A stretch of DNA of 64,000 nt from Pseudomonas sp. Its GTDB lineage: Bacteria > Pseudomonadota > Gammaproteobacteria > Pseudomonadales > Pseudomonadaceae. The notes under the pieces are model-generated. The model saw only the letters and a list, made by a program, of their open reading frames with translations. It was not told the DNA's origin and did no database searches. Every line of letters starts with the position of its first letter. The stretch's first letter is position 1. The stretch covers positions 1-64,000 of the forward strand of contig JAUYKV010000048.1 of NCBI GenBank assembly GCA_030699825.1, written 5' to 3'. The translations under genes were made by a program, and so were the position numbers. This document shows positions 1 through 10,272 of the stretch, piece by piece.

Positions 1-1
1 C

Positions 2-1726
2 GGCAGCGTCAGCTATAGCTACGCGCTGCTCGACAGCGAGACGCATGCCAGTGGTCTGGGCGAGAACAGTCTCTTCGACAACCTCGCCGTGGTCGTCACC
101 GACGCCGATGGTTCCACCGACTCCGACACCCTCAGCATCCGCGTTGTCGACGACGTGCCGCGCGCCTTTGCTCCAGTCGAGGCGTTACTGGTCGATCAAG
201 TGCCCACCTCGCACACGGTGACGGCTAGCTTGAATTTCGCTGGTGCCGCAGGCGCGGACGGTGTGGGCACTGTGATCTTCAGCAACTTCACGGAAGGCGA
301 CATCGCCACGGATGCAGATGTCCAGCCGCTGTTTTTCAATGGTGAGCAACTGTATCTGTACTACGGGACAGACCAGACCCAGCTGGTCGCCAAGACGGCG
401 GATAACGATATCGGCTACACCATCGATATCGATCCGCTGAGCGATACCTATACCGTGACCACTCACGGGGTGATCTCGAATGGGGTCGCAGAAGTGACAA
501 CGACCAACCTGAGCGGGGTCGGGGCGGGTAATGTCAACTTCAAGGGGCTGATCGATATCGGCGGCACCACGCAGGATGCGTTGATTTCGTCGACCACAGG
601 CAGCATCAACAGCGATATCGATGACATAGGCATTGGTAGTCAATGGATAAGTACCGCGGAGAATGTGCGCTTCGACTTCGTCAATGGCCTTGCCGCCGGT
701 GGTGCGAATGGTACGGGATTCGTTTATTCCGATCACAATACGGTGTTCGGTTTCCGCCAGAAGGTGTATGTCCAGGGGGGCAAGACTAATACTGCCAATC
801 TGATCGTGACAGCCATCATCGCGAACAATGATTACGTGTTCGGAAACACGGATGGAGGAGAAACCCAGGTCGATCTGTCGATTGGCGATATCAAGGTGTT
901 CGACGGCGCGGTCGATGTGACCGGGCTGGTGACCTTGGTCGATAACGGCACCTCGATCACCATCGAAGGCATGCATAATGGCTGGGTCTTTCAGATTGCG
1001 TCTGACACGGCGTTCAGCGCTGTATATGTCGAAGGGGCGGTCGATACGGATGAGTTCTCGCTGGGTTTCTTCACCTATACGCAAACAGTTCCGGGGCAGC
1101 CGATTGACCTCTCGCACGCGATTACCGCAACGGATGGCGATGGCGATGCCGTCAGCAGTGCGATCAATGCGACCCTCTACCCGGCGGCCACCAGTGTGGA
1201 AGGAGACAGTGGCGACAATGTTATCAATGGCACTGCCGGGGTGGATCACCTGTTCGGCTATGAAGGGAATGACACCCTGAATGGTCTGCTGGGCGATGAT
1301 GTGCTGTCGGGGGGCGATGGTGATGACATCTTGGTTGGCGGGTTGGGCAACGACCTGATGTCAGGGGGGGCGGGGTCCGATATTTTCAAGTGGCTAGCCG
1401 GGGAAAGCGGCACCGATACCATCACCGACTTCGTCAAGGGCTTCAATTCTGGAGGGGACCAACTGGATCTTTCCGAGTTGCTGGTGGGCGAGCACGGGGC
1501 GCCCGGAGATCTCGGCAACTTGCTGAGCTATATCGATATCGCCATTTCGGGTCTCGACACCGTGCTCAATGTGAGCAGTACAGCGGTCGCCGACCCGGCC
1601 GTTGCGCCCGAACAGACCATCGTGTTGCAGAACGTCGACTTGTACGCCAGCTATGGGATGGGCAACGAGGCCGATCTGATGCTGAGTATGCTCGGCGATG
1701 GCACGCTGAAGGTTGATACGGTTTAA
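2..1726 (+). CDS. Giant RTX adhesin, C-terminal part (type I secretion substrate), 5' end outside window
   Basis: The reading frame is open from base 2, so the visible 574 residues are only the C-terminal end of a larger protein. The first 50 residues look like the end of a VCBS/Ig-like repeat (VVVTDADGSTDSDTLSIRVVDD). A beta-rich domain follows, then about six glycine/aspartate nonapeptides near 1200-1380 (GDNVINGTA, GVDHLFGYE, GNDTLNGLL, GDDVLSGGD, GDDILVGGL, GNDLMSGGA), which bind calcium in RTX proteins. The end (DIFKW, then DTITDF and a hydrophobic tail) is the usual type I secretion target region of LapA-like surface adhesins. Such proteins are exported by an ABC exporter and mediate surface attachment or biofilm formation. 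The exporter genes are not in the window. The specific adhesin class cannot be told from this fragment. Confidence 0.9.
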   Translation, partial: GSVSYSYALLDSETHASGLGENSLFDNLAVVVTDADGSTDSDTLSIRVVDDVPRAFAPVEALLVDQVPTSHTVTASLNFAGAAGADGVGTVIFSNFTEGDIATDADVQPLFFNGEQLYLYYGTDQTQLVAKTADNDIGYTIDIDPLSDTYTVTTHGVISNGVAEVTTTNLSGVGAGNVNFKGLIDIGGTTQDALISSTTGSINSDIDDIGIGSQWISTAENVRFDFVNGLAAGGANGTGFVYSDHNTVFGFRQKVYVQGGKTNTANLIVTAIIANNDYVFGNTDGGETQVDLSIGDIKVFDGAVDVTGLVTLVDNGTSITIEGMHNGWVFQIASDTAFSAVYVEGAVDTDEFSLGFFTYTQTVPGQPIDLSHAITATDGDGDAVSSAINATLYPAATSVEGDSGDNVINGTAGVDHLFGYEGNDTLNGLLGDDVLSGGDGDDILVGGLGNDLMSGGAGSDIFKWLAGESGTDTITDFVKGFNSGGDQLDLSELLVGEHGAPGDLGNLLSYIDIAISGLDTVLNVSSTAVADPAVAPEQTIVLQNVDLYASYGMGNEADLMLSMLGDGTLKVDTV

Positions 1727-1756
1727 CGCCTCAACCATTAAGTCAGCCCGCTAGAC

Positions 1757-1915
1757 AGGGGTTGTGAAAATATCGAGCGCCGCAGCGAGAGCATCCACGT
1801 GTTCGTGGCAAGGCCCCGCACCGTGCAGCCTGGCGTTCCGCTCGGCGCGCAGCGACAACCCGCCAGGACTTGTGGCGCGTCGGTGAATCAGCGGCGCACT
1901 GCCTGCGACACCCTG
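1757..1915. repeat. Terminal-inverted-repeat element, decayed copy (copy A)
   Basis: GGTTGTGAAAATATCGAGCGC at 1760-1780 is the reverse complement of the right end of the element family found at several other places in this window (for example 19296-19315). Further in, GCGCAGCGACAACCCGCC at 1847-1864 and the stretch to 1911 match the internal module of copy B (around 19198-19260). The end and the module lie in opposite orientations compared with copy B, so this copy is rearranged. It fills the gap between the adhesin and the YbaN gene. Confidence 0.6.
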
Positions 1916-1947
1916 GGATCGCAGTGCGCCTGCTCAATAACGCGTGG

Positions 1948-2349
1948 CTAACGCGGATTGGGCAGGGTTTTCTGTTTGAGGATGTAGAGGCTCACCAACA
2001 GTGCGCTGGTCAGCATGAAGGCGCGGGCCCAGAACAGGGGAACCAGGTAGCAGGAGAGGGTGATACTGAGCCACATCAGGGCGATGCTGTAGACCTTGGC
2101 CTTGAGCGGGATGCCCTGGCCTTCGAGGTAATCGCGAACCCACGGGCCAAGCCTGGGATGCAGCACCAGCCACAGATAGAAACGCCTGGAACTGCGCACG
2201 AAGCAGGCTGCAGCCAGTAGCAGGAACGGCGTGGTCGGCAATACCGGCAGGAAGATTCCGATCACCCCGAGCACCACGCACAGCCAACCCAGGGTCAGCA
2301 GTGCGCAGCGAATCAGCGGATTGCGGTTTTCCTCAATGTCACGCGCCAT
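1948..2349 (-). CDS. YbaN family (DUF454) inner-membrane protein
   Basis: A 133-residue membrane protein with the DUF454/YbaN signature: a first hydrophobic segment (LGWLCVVLGVIGIFLPVLPT) with the conserved LPVLPTTPFLLLAA stretch, then a basic loop and two more hydrophobic segments in the C-terminal half. The family sits in the inner membrane and has no settled biochemical role. It lies 15 bases downstream of the YecA-like gene on the same strand, so the two are probably cotranscribed. The ATG at 2349 gives the usual family length. Confidence 0.85.
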   Translation of the reverse strand: MARDIEENRNPLIRCALLTLGWLCVVLGVIGIFLPVLPTTPFLLLAAACFVRSSRRFYLWLVLHPRLGPWVRDYLEGQGIPLKAKVYSIALMWLSITLSCYLVPLFWARAFMLTSALLVSLYILKQKTLPNPR

Positions 2350-2364
2350 GGTCGTGGCGCAGAC

Positions 2365-2952
2365 TCAATGGTGACGGGGCTTGAGCAGGGCTGGTTTCTC
2401 TTCCGGGGCATGGCACAGCAGAAACAGCGCGGTCAGCAGTTCGGGGATTTGCTCGACCATGCTGTCTACCAGGTCGCGGTCGCTGGCGATTTCGGCGAAT
2501 TCGGGCTGCTCCTCGAACAAGCCGGAGGCGACCATGATCGGCAGGAGCAGTTCGCTGACCTCGTCCTCGGCATCGTCGAACCAGGCGGCTTCACGCAGGA
2601 ACACCCCTTCCATGAAGCCGATGCACCAGCCACGCAGATCGGAATCGTCCGGGTCGGCGCCGAGATCGAGTTCGCACGGTACTTCCGGGTCGTCGTCGCT
2701 GGCCAGTTGGCGGGCGATATGGGTCTGCAGTTGCACCAGGGTGGCTTCGATATCGTCGCGTTCCTCGTCGCTGCGGTAATGCGGCGGCTCGGAGAACAGG
2801 GCATCGATCCACTCACGTTCCGGTACCGGATCGGGACAGATCGACAAGGCGGTCAGGTAGCCGTGGGCGGCCACGTAGTCCAGAGCCTCTTCGTGCAGCT
2901 CATCGGCGTCGAGGAAGGCTTGCAGGCGGGACAGTTGCTCGGCGAAGGACAT
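2365..2952 (-). CDS. YecA/YgfB family (UPF0149) protein
   Basis: A 195-residue acidic protein. The pattern WCIGFMEGVFLREAAWFDDAE near residues 108-130 and the preceding aspartate-rich stretch are typical of the UPF0149 (YgfB/YecA) family. It lacks the C-terminal SEC-C zinc motif seen in some YecA proteins and ends in a lysine/histidine tail (KPRHH). The family is cytoplasmic and its molecular function is mostly unknown. It is divergent from recQ and is followed closely by the ybaN-type gene, the same trio as in P. aeruginosa as I remember it. Confidence 0.85.
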   Translation of the reverse strand: MSFAEQLSRLQAFLDADELHEEALDYVAAHGYLTALSICPDPVPEREWIDALFSEPPHYRSDEERDDIEATLVQLQTHIARQLASDDDPEVPCELDLGADPDDSDLRGWCIGFMEGVFLREAAWFDDAEDEVSELLLPIMVASGLFEEQPEFAEIASDRDLVDSMVEQIPELLTALFLLCHAPEEKPALLKPRHH

Positions 2953-3074
2953 CGTGGGGCTACCTTGAAGAAGTAAACGAGGATGGATTCTAGTCCAGAC
3001 CTGCTACAGCGGCCACAGTTCTAGGTAAATGCCCGGTGAAAACATATCAAAACTCAGTCCGGCGAGCAGGTGCG

Positions 3075-3080
3075 TATAAT
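3075..3080 (+). promoter_or_regulatory. Likely -10 box of the recQ promoter
   Basis: A perfect TATAAT lies 26 bases before the recQ ATG. No good -35 box sits 17 bases upstream (ACTCAG), so recognition would rely mostly on the -10 element. The leader would be only about 20 bases and includes GGAGA as ribosome binding site. This is a sequence match only. Confidence 0.45.
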
Positions 3081-3105
3081 GCGCGGCTCGTTTCGGAGAC
3101 CTTTC

Positions 3106-5232
<2,127 letters not shown>

Positions 5233-5418
5233 GTCCACGACGTCCGCAACAGCAGGCTGATCTTCGGCCGTTCTTGCCGGTTGTTACCTTTCTCGAGCCA
5301 GCGCGAGTGTCTATCGCCGGCTTTTCAGCCCTCGCCGAGGATGACCTGTGTGTGACGTGGCGAAATATTGAGAAATCCCAGAGAGCTTGCTCTAGGGGTT
5401 AGGGTTATGGTTAGCTCA

Positions 5419-5429
5419 CTAATAATTAG
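5419..5429. promoter_or_regulatory. Palindromic operator candidate upstream of the MarR gene
   Basis: CTAATAATTAG is a perfect inverted repeat around a central A, 28 bases before the MarR start codon, in a distinctly AT-rich stretch (5400-5450). MarR regulators often bind such AT-rich palindromes upstream of their own gene, so autorepression of the regulator-pump pair is plausible. It is inferred from position and symmetry only. Confidence 0.4.
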
Positions 5430-5457
5430 ATTTTGATATTTAAAGAGCCGTTTAGCC

Positions 5458-5898
5458 ATGTCGCAGTCACAGTTGGACCCACACCGTTTCGCCATGCAAC
5501 TAGCCCGGTTATCCCGCTCCTGGCGCGCCGAACTCGATCGGCGTCTGGTCGGGCTTGGCCTGTCACAGGCGCGCTGGCTGGTGCTCTTGCACCTGTCGCG
5601 CTTCGAGGAGCTGCCGACCCAGCGTGAGTTGGCGCAAAGCGTGGGAGTCGAAGGGCCAACCCTGGCCCGGCTGCTCGATAGCCTGGAAGCCCAGGGGCTG
5701 GTCAGCCGACAGGCGGTGCCGGAAGATCGCCGCGCCAAGAAGATCTCCCTGAGCCCGCCGGCGCAGCCGTTGATCGAAAAAATCGAGGCCATTTCCACCC
5801 AGCTGCGTAAAGAGCTCTTCGCCGGCATCGATGAAGAGGAACTACGCCGTTGCCAACTGGTGCATGCACGGATTCTGAGTAACCTGGAAAAACACTGA
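5458..5898 (+). CDS. MarR family transcriptional regulator
   Basis: A 146-residue winged helix-turn-helix regulator of the MarR/SlyA type. The recognition region (TQRELAQSVGVEGPTLARLLDSLEAQGLV) and the wing motif (PEDRRAKKISLS) are clear, and helices for dimerisation flank them. Its stop codon overlaps the ATG of the downstream efflux gene (ATG at 5898), so it almost certainly regulates this transporter, in the way MarR-type repressors control drug or fatty-acid efflux pumps. The ligand is unknown. An AT-rich palindrome just upstream could be the operator. Confidence 0.92.
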   Translation: MSQSQLDPHRFAMQLARLSRSWRAELDRRLVGLGLSQARWLVLLHLSRFEELPTQRELAQSVGVEGPTLARLLDSLEAQGLVSRQAVPEDRRAKKISLSPPAQPLIEKIEAISTQLRKELFAGIDEEELRRCQLVHARILSNLEKH

Positions 5899-7301
5899 TG
5901 GGGCAGGGTCTCCCTGACTTGCAGGCGCGTTTCGGTACGCACTATCCGCGCTGGTTGCTGGGCATCCTGATGATCGGCAGCATGGCCATGGTGCTGGCCT
6001 CGACCAGCATCAATGTGGCCCTGCCGGCGATCATGCTGGATTTTTCGATTGGCCGGCCGCAGGCGCAATGGTTGTCCACCGGTTTTCTCGCGGCCATGAC
6101 CGCCGGCCTGTTATTGGCCGCCTGGGCGCATTCGCAATTTGGCGCCAGGCGCACCGCGCAGTTCGGCCTGTGGCTGTTCGTTCTCAGTTCATTGCTGGCC
6201 CTGGTCGCCCAGGAGGCCTGGCAGCTGATTGCCCTGCGCATCGTCCAGGGGCTGTGTGCCGGAATCGTCCAGCCATTGGCCATGGTGCTGATCTTTCGCG
6301 TATTCGTTGGCGGCGGTCGGGGCATGGCCTTGGGGGTCTATGGCCTGGGAGTGATGGTCGCGCCAACATTGGGACCGACCATCGGTGGCTATCTGGTCGA
6401 CCACTTTGGTTGGGGCGCCGTGTTCTGGATGCCCTTGCCCATGTGCGGCCTGGCGCTGTTGGGCGGGCAGTGGTTGCTGCCCAGTCAGCGGGAAAAAACC
6501 ACGCCATTTCTGGATGTATGGGCGTTCGTTTTATTGTGCGTGGGCTTGTTTGCCTTGCTCGGCGCCCTGGCCGAGGCCCAGCGCTTTGCCTGGCTTGCGC
6601 CGCGGGTATGGTTGCCAGCTTTGCTGGGCACGTTGGCATTCAGCGTTTTTTTCACCCGCACTTGGCGTAGCGCCAAACCGCTGCTGCCGTTGCATTTGTG
6701 GCGACATGCCGGTTTTCGTAATGCCAGCTGGGTGGCCCTGACCCTGGGCATGGGCCTGTATGGCTCGACCTATCTGATACCGTTGTACCTGCAAACGGTC
6801 GAAGGCTATAGCGCCGGGCGCGCTGGTTTGCTGCTGTTGCCAGCCGGGATACTGATGGGGGCCGCTTCCTTTGTCGGTGGCTGGCTCAGCGATAGACAGT
6901 CGGCGGCCTTGCTGCTGGTCAGCGGTTTGCTGATTTTCGCCTTGTCTGCCGCCGGATTCGGCTGGATCGAGCAGGGCGCTTCGTTCGCCGTGCTGTGCTT
7001 CTGGGCTTCCATCGGGCGGATCGGGCTCGGGCTGCTGTTGCCGGCGCTGAGCACCGGGTCGCTGGATATCCTCAGTGCGCAGGAGCTGGCGCTGGGGGCC
7101 GGTGCCATTACTTTCGTTCGGCAGCTGGGTGGGGCGCTTGGCGTCAATTTATTAACGTTCTTTCTCGAGTGGCGCCACGGCCGCGAAGGGGGTGGTCTGG
7201 CGGCCGAGGCTGTCGCGTTTCAGCAGAGTTTCTTGTTGATGGCGGCGGTTTTCGCCCTGACTGTGCTGGCGGCTTGGCGCGTGCGCTCGACAAGGCACTA
7301 G
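5898..7301 (+). CDS. MFS efflux transporter, DHA2 (EmrB/QacA-like) family
   Basis: A 467-residue integral membrane protein with about 14 hydrophobic segments, the topology of the DHA2 drug:proton antiporters. The antiporter motif C is present (GVMVAPTLGPTIGGYLVDHFGW), and a motif A-like sequence (GGWLSDRQS) appears in the second half. Antiporters of this type export drugs, dyes or other toxic compounds using the proton gradient. The start codon overlaps the stop of the MarR gene, indicating translational coupling. No membrane-fusion (EmrA-like) partner is encoded nearby, so it may act alone. Confidence 0.9.
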   Translation: MGQGLPDLQARFGTHYPRWLLGILMIGSMAMVLASTSINVALPAIMLDFSIGRPQAQWLSTGFLAAMTAGLLLAAWAHSQFGARRTAQFGLWLFVLSSLLALVAQEAWQLIALRIVQGLCAGIVQPLAMVLIFRVFVGGGRGMALGVYGLGVMVAPTLGPTIGGYLVDHFGWGAVFWMPLPMCGLALLGGQWLLPSQREKTTPFLDVWAFVLLCVGLFALLGALAEAQRFAWLAPRVWLPALLGTLAFSVFFTRTWRSAKPLLPLHLWRHAGFRNASWVALTLGMGLYGSTYLIPLYLQTVEGYSAGRAGLLLLPAGILMGAASFVGGWLSDRQSAALLLVSGLLIFALSAAGFGWIEQGASFAVLCFWASIGRIGLGLLLPALSTGSLDILSAQELALGAGAITFVRQLGGALGVNLLTFFLEWRHGREGGGLAAEAVAFQQSFLLMAAVFALTVLAAWRVRSTRH

Positions 7302-7341
7302 AGAACCGGTATGCAGTCAGTATGCGGGGATGGTCATTTTA

Positions 7342-7372
7342 TTGACTGTTATCCGTTGCTTTTGCGTATGAT
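7342..7372 (+). promoter_or_regulatory. Sigma-70 promoter candidate for the FimV-like gene
   Basis: TTGACT (7342-7347) and TATGAT (7367-7372) are separated by 19 bases, which is longer than the ideal 17. They lie in a locally AT-rich stretch after the transporter gene and about 205 bases before the FimV-like start. The intervening leader (7373-7576) shows no convincing gene. Confidence 0.35.
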
Positions 7373-7576
7373 GGCTACCTGCCTTATTGCCGTGTCTGCA
7401 ACAACAGCGTGCAGGCTGGTAAATCATGGCCATACTCCTTCATCAACCGGGCTCGACACGGAGTGTTGTCCGGATGCAAGAATTTGCTGCACCCACTGTT
7501 TTCACCACTGATGGAGACACACGCCAAGCGTGGGGTGGTGTAACGACTCGGGAGCGGAGTCAGCGGGAGAGTTCAT

Positions 7577-9670
7577 ATGTCTCGGGTCCGGCAATTGCTG
7601 TTCGGTCTTGCTTCAAGCTCGGCATTCTATTCTGGCGTAGTCCCAGCCTTGGGACTGGGCGAAATCACCCTGCATTCAGCGCTGAATCAGCCGCTGGAGG
7701 CTGAAATCGAATTGTTGCAAGTCGCCGATCTGGCCAGCGGTGATCTGTTGGTGCGGCTGGCCTCTGCCGATGTATTCAGCCGCTCTGGCGTCGATCGCCT
7801 GTTCTTTCTCAACGACCTGCGTTTCACCCCTTTGCTGCGCGGCGGCAACAGTGTGATTCGTGTGGTGTCGAGCCAGCCGGTGCGTGAGCCCTATTTGAAC
7901 TTCATTGTCGAAGTGGCGCGGCCCAATGGTGCGCTGCTGCGCGAATACACCCTGCTGCTCGATCCGCCCGGGTCATCGGCCTACCGCACCGTCGCGGCCG
8001 TGCCTGAGGTGCGGGCAGCATCCGTGCGTCCGGCGGTGTCGCCATCGCCAGCCGTGCCAGCTACAGCTGTCGCTGCGCCGCGCGTCATGCCGATGGCCGA
8101 AGTGGGGCTGCGTTATCAGGTCGTCAGTGGCGACAGCCTGTGGAAGATCGCCGCAGACTTGCGTGCTGCCGGTAGCCTGGCATCGCAGCAAGCGCTGATG
8201 CGCGATATCCATGCGCTCAATCCGCAGGCATTCAGCCGTGGTGATATCAACCGCCTGCAGGCTGGGGCAGACCTGCTGCTACCGGATGCAGCCCAGGCGG
8301 GCAGTGCGCCGATCGCCGAGGTCAGTGCTGACGCAGCGACTGCCCGCGTCGGTGCGTCAGCTCTGGCGCCTGGCGAGTTGCCAGCCGATCCGCAAGTCGA
8401 GCAGATGACACAGATGCAACAGCGCCTGGATCAGGAGTTGCTCAGCCAGGCCGAGGAAAATCTCAAGCTGCAACAGAGCATCACTGATCTGCAGGCGCAG
8501 TTGCAGCTGCTGCAGACCCAGATGGGCGACAAGGATCGACAGCTGAGCGAGTTGCAAACCCGGTTGCTGGAGCGTCCTGCACTCGCGCAATCGTCTCCGG
8601 CGCCTGCCGTGACGGAGCCGCCGGTGGTTGAACCGAACGAGTCGAACGAGGCGTCGAGCCGCAACTGGTTCAGCGCCGCTGTGGCTGCGCTGGCCTTGCT
8701 GTTGGTGGTGCTGTTCGGGTTGTTCTGGCGCAATCGGCGTAACCAGAGCCCGCAGCCAGCGCTGAATCAACAGGTTCAGCCAGCATTCGAGTCCATGGTG
8801 CCGCCGCTGCGCAGTGTTCCTTCGGTCGCTCCTGTCGACCAGGCGCCGGCAGCTTCAGCCAGTCCTGCCGACGTCTTGGAGGGCGCGAATATCTACATCG
8901 CCTACGGCCGCCTCGGTGAGGCCGCGGTAATCCTGCGCAAGGCGCTGCAGGTTCAGCCCGAGCGCAGCGATATTCGCTTCCGGTTGCTGGAAGTGTTGGC
9001 CCAGCAGGGCAATGCCAAGGCCTTTGTCGAGGAGGAAGCGACGTTGCGCAGTGCCGGTTTCACGGCGGCGCGTATCGATCAGCTCAAGGCGCGTCACCCC
9101 GGATTGCTCGATGCCTCTGTGACGGCCGAAACGCTGGACGATGCGATGTTGGTGCTGGACGAGGCGCAGTTGCAAACCCCGGTGCAAGCGGATGCAGCGC
9201 CGGCGGATGATTTTCAGCTCAACCTGGATGACCTGTCGCTGGATGCGGATTGGGATCTGGTCAGTCCGTTTCCAACCAGCATGAGTAAAAAAAGTGCGGC
9301 CCTGACGCCGACACCAGAGGTTTCCGGGCAAGACGATCTGTCGGAGGCTTTTGAGTCGGCGGGCAATCGCGATGCGCGCAGCCCTTTCGCCCAGTCGATG
9401 CTGGTTGAAGAAACAACGGCAGACGCCTGGTTGCAAGAAGAGCTGACCGAAGGCTTCCTCGATCGCCCACCTGCCGGTGACGGCGAGGTGTTGCACGACC
9501 TCGATCAGTTGGCTGGTAGTCACGATAACCTGGCCAAACTCAACCTGGCACTGGCCTATATCGATCAGGGCAGTCTGGAAAGCGCGTGCAACATCCTCAA
9601 CGAAGTCATCAGCGATGGGGATGACGAGCAGAGGCAGGAAGCCCGCGAACTGCTGGCGAAAATTGCCTGA
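7577..9670 (+). CDS. FimV-family envelope protein with LysM domain
   Basis: A 697-residue inner-membrane protein of the FimV family. It has an N-terminal signal or anchor region followed by the conserved FimV periplasmic domain (LGEITLHSALNQPLEAEIEL). A LysM peptidoglycan-binding domain spans about residues 180-237 (YQVVSGDSLWKIAADL), a coiled coil about 275-332, and a single membrane segment about 364-386. The acidic cytoplasmic part ends in a FimV C-terminal TPR-like motif (LNLALAYIDQGSLESACNIL). FimV itself supports type IV pilus assembly and twitching. This protein is shorter than typical FimV (over 900 residues), and its chromosomal context differs, so it is probably a paralogue (compare PAO1 PA3340). 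GGGAGAG precedes the ATG. Confidence 0.85.
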   Translation: MSRVRQLLFGLASSSAFYSGVVPALGLGEITLHSALNQPLEAEIELLQVADLASGDLLVRLASADVFSRSGVDRLFFLNDLRFTPLLRGGNSVIRVVSSQPVREPYLNFIVEVARPNGALLREYTLLLDPPGSSAYRTVAAVPEVRAASVRPAVSPSPAVPATAVAAPRVMPMAEVGLRYQVVSGDSLWKIAADLRAAGSLASQQALMRDIHALNPQAFSRGDINRLQAGADLLLPDAAQAGSAPIAEVSADAATARVGASALAPGELPADPQVEQMTQMQQRLDQELLSQAEENLKLQQSITDLQAQLQLLQTQMGDKDRQLSELQTRLLERPALAQSSPAPAVTEPPVVEPNESNEASSRNWFSAAVAALALLLVVLFGLFWRNRRNQSPQPALNQQVQPAFESMVPPLRSVPSVAPVDQAPAASASPADVLEGANIYIAYGRLGEAAVILRKALQVQPERSDIRFRLLEVLAQQGNAKAFVEEEATLRSAGFTAARIDQLKARHPGLLDASVTAETLDDAMLVLDEAQLQTPVQADAAPADDFQLNLDDLSLDADWDLVSPFPTSMSKKSAALTPTPEVSGQDDLSEAFESAGNRDARSPFAQSMLVEETTADAWLQEELTEGFLDRPPAGDGEVLHDLDQLAGSHDNLAKLNLALAYIDQGSLESACNILNEVISDGDDEQRQEARELLAKIA

Positions 9671-9710
9671 AGAGTGGGTTCGGCCTGCTGACTGATCGGG
9701 ACGTCAGCTA

Positions 9711-9749
9711 AAAGGCCCGCTTACCTGCGCAAGGTAAGCGGGCCTTTTT
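9711..9749 (+). terminator. Rho-independent terminator of the FimV-like gene
   Basis: AAGGCCCGCTTACC and GGTAAGCGGGCCTTTTT form a 13-14 bp perfect stem with a short TGCGCAA loop and a T run, 40 bases after the stop codon. Confidence 0.9.
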
Positions 9750-9815
9750 ACGTTGTAACCTGGGGTCTGTTGCCGGGCGGAGTTATCATGTTTTTTTGCG
9801 TAGGCGGAGTGGTTT

Positions 9816-10097
9816 ATGTCCAGCGGCAAGGTTGAAGTGACCATCACCTATTGCAGTCAGTGCCAGTGGCTGCTGCGCGCGGCCTGGCTGGCCCAGGAAC
9901 TGCTGTCGACCTTCGCCGATGAGCTTGGCAAGGTCAGCCTGCAACCTGGTACCGGCGGGGTGTTTCGCGTCACCTGTGATGGCGTGCAGCTATGGGAGCG
10001 CAAGGCCGACGGCGGTTTTCCCGAAGCCAAGGTGCTCAAGCAGCGCTTGCGCGACTTGATCGATCCGGCCCGGGATCTTGGCCACAATGATCGTTGA
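9816..10097 (+). CDS. SelT/SelW/SelH (Rdx) family thioredoxin-fold protein
   Basis: A 93-residue protein with the Rdx motif CSQC (Cys13, Cys16) after the first beta strand. This replaces the CxxU of animal selenoprotein W. The sequences PGTGGVFRV and GGFPEAKVLKQRLRDLIDP are typical of the family. The fold resembles thioredoxin, and a redox role is assumed but not shown in bacteria. It is a single gene after a strong terminator. The gap to the next gene (10098-10272) contains no recognisable signals. Confidence 0.9.
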   Translation: MSSGKVEVTITYCSQCQWLLRAAWLAQELLSTFADELGKVSLQPGTGGVFRVTCDGVQLWERKADGGFPEAKVLKQRLRDLIDPARDLGHNDR

Positions 10098-10272
10098 GCG
10101 CTCGTACGGCAGCGCATCGCTGGCTTGATCGGCATACTGGCAATGGTCTGGCGAGCTGATCGTTCGGTCAGTTTTACTGTTCTTTGACTTGCTCTCGGGC
10201 TGCCACGGCGCTAGGGTTGCCCGTTCTGTCGGCTAGTTGCCAGGATGTCGGATTTTTAGTGAAAACCTCAAA

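Noticed and set aside
3070-3105. N-terminal extension of RecQ
   Set aside because: It would begin before the -10 box's transcript start; the internal ATG with GGAGA gives the family N-terminus.
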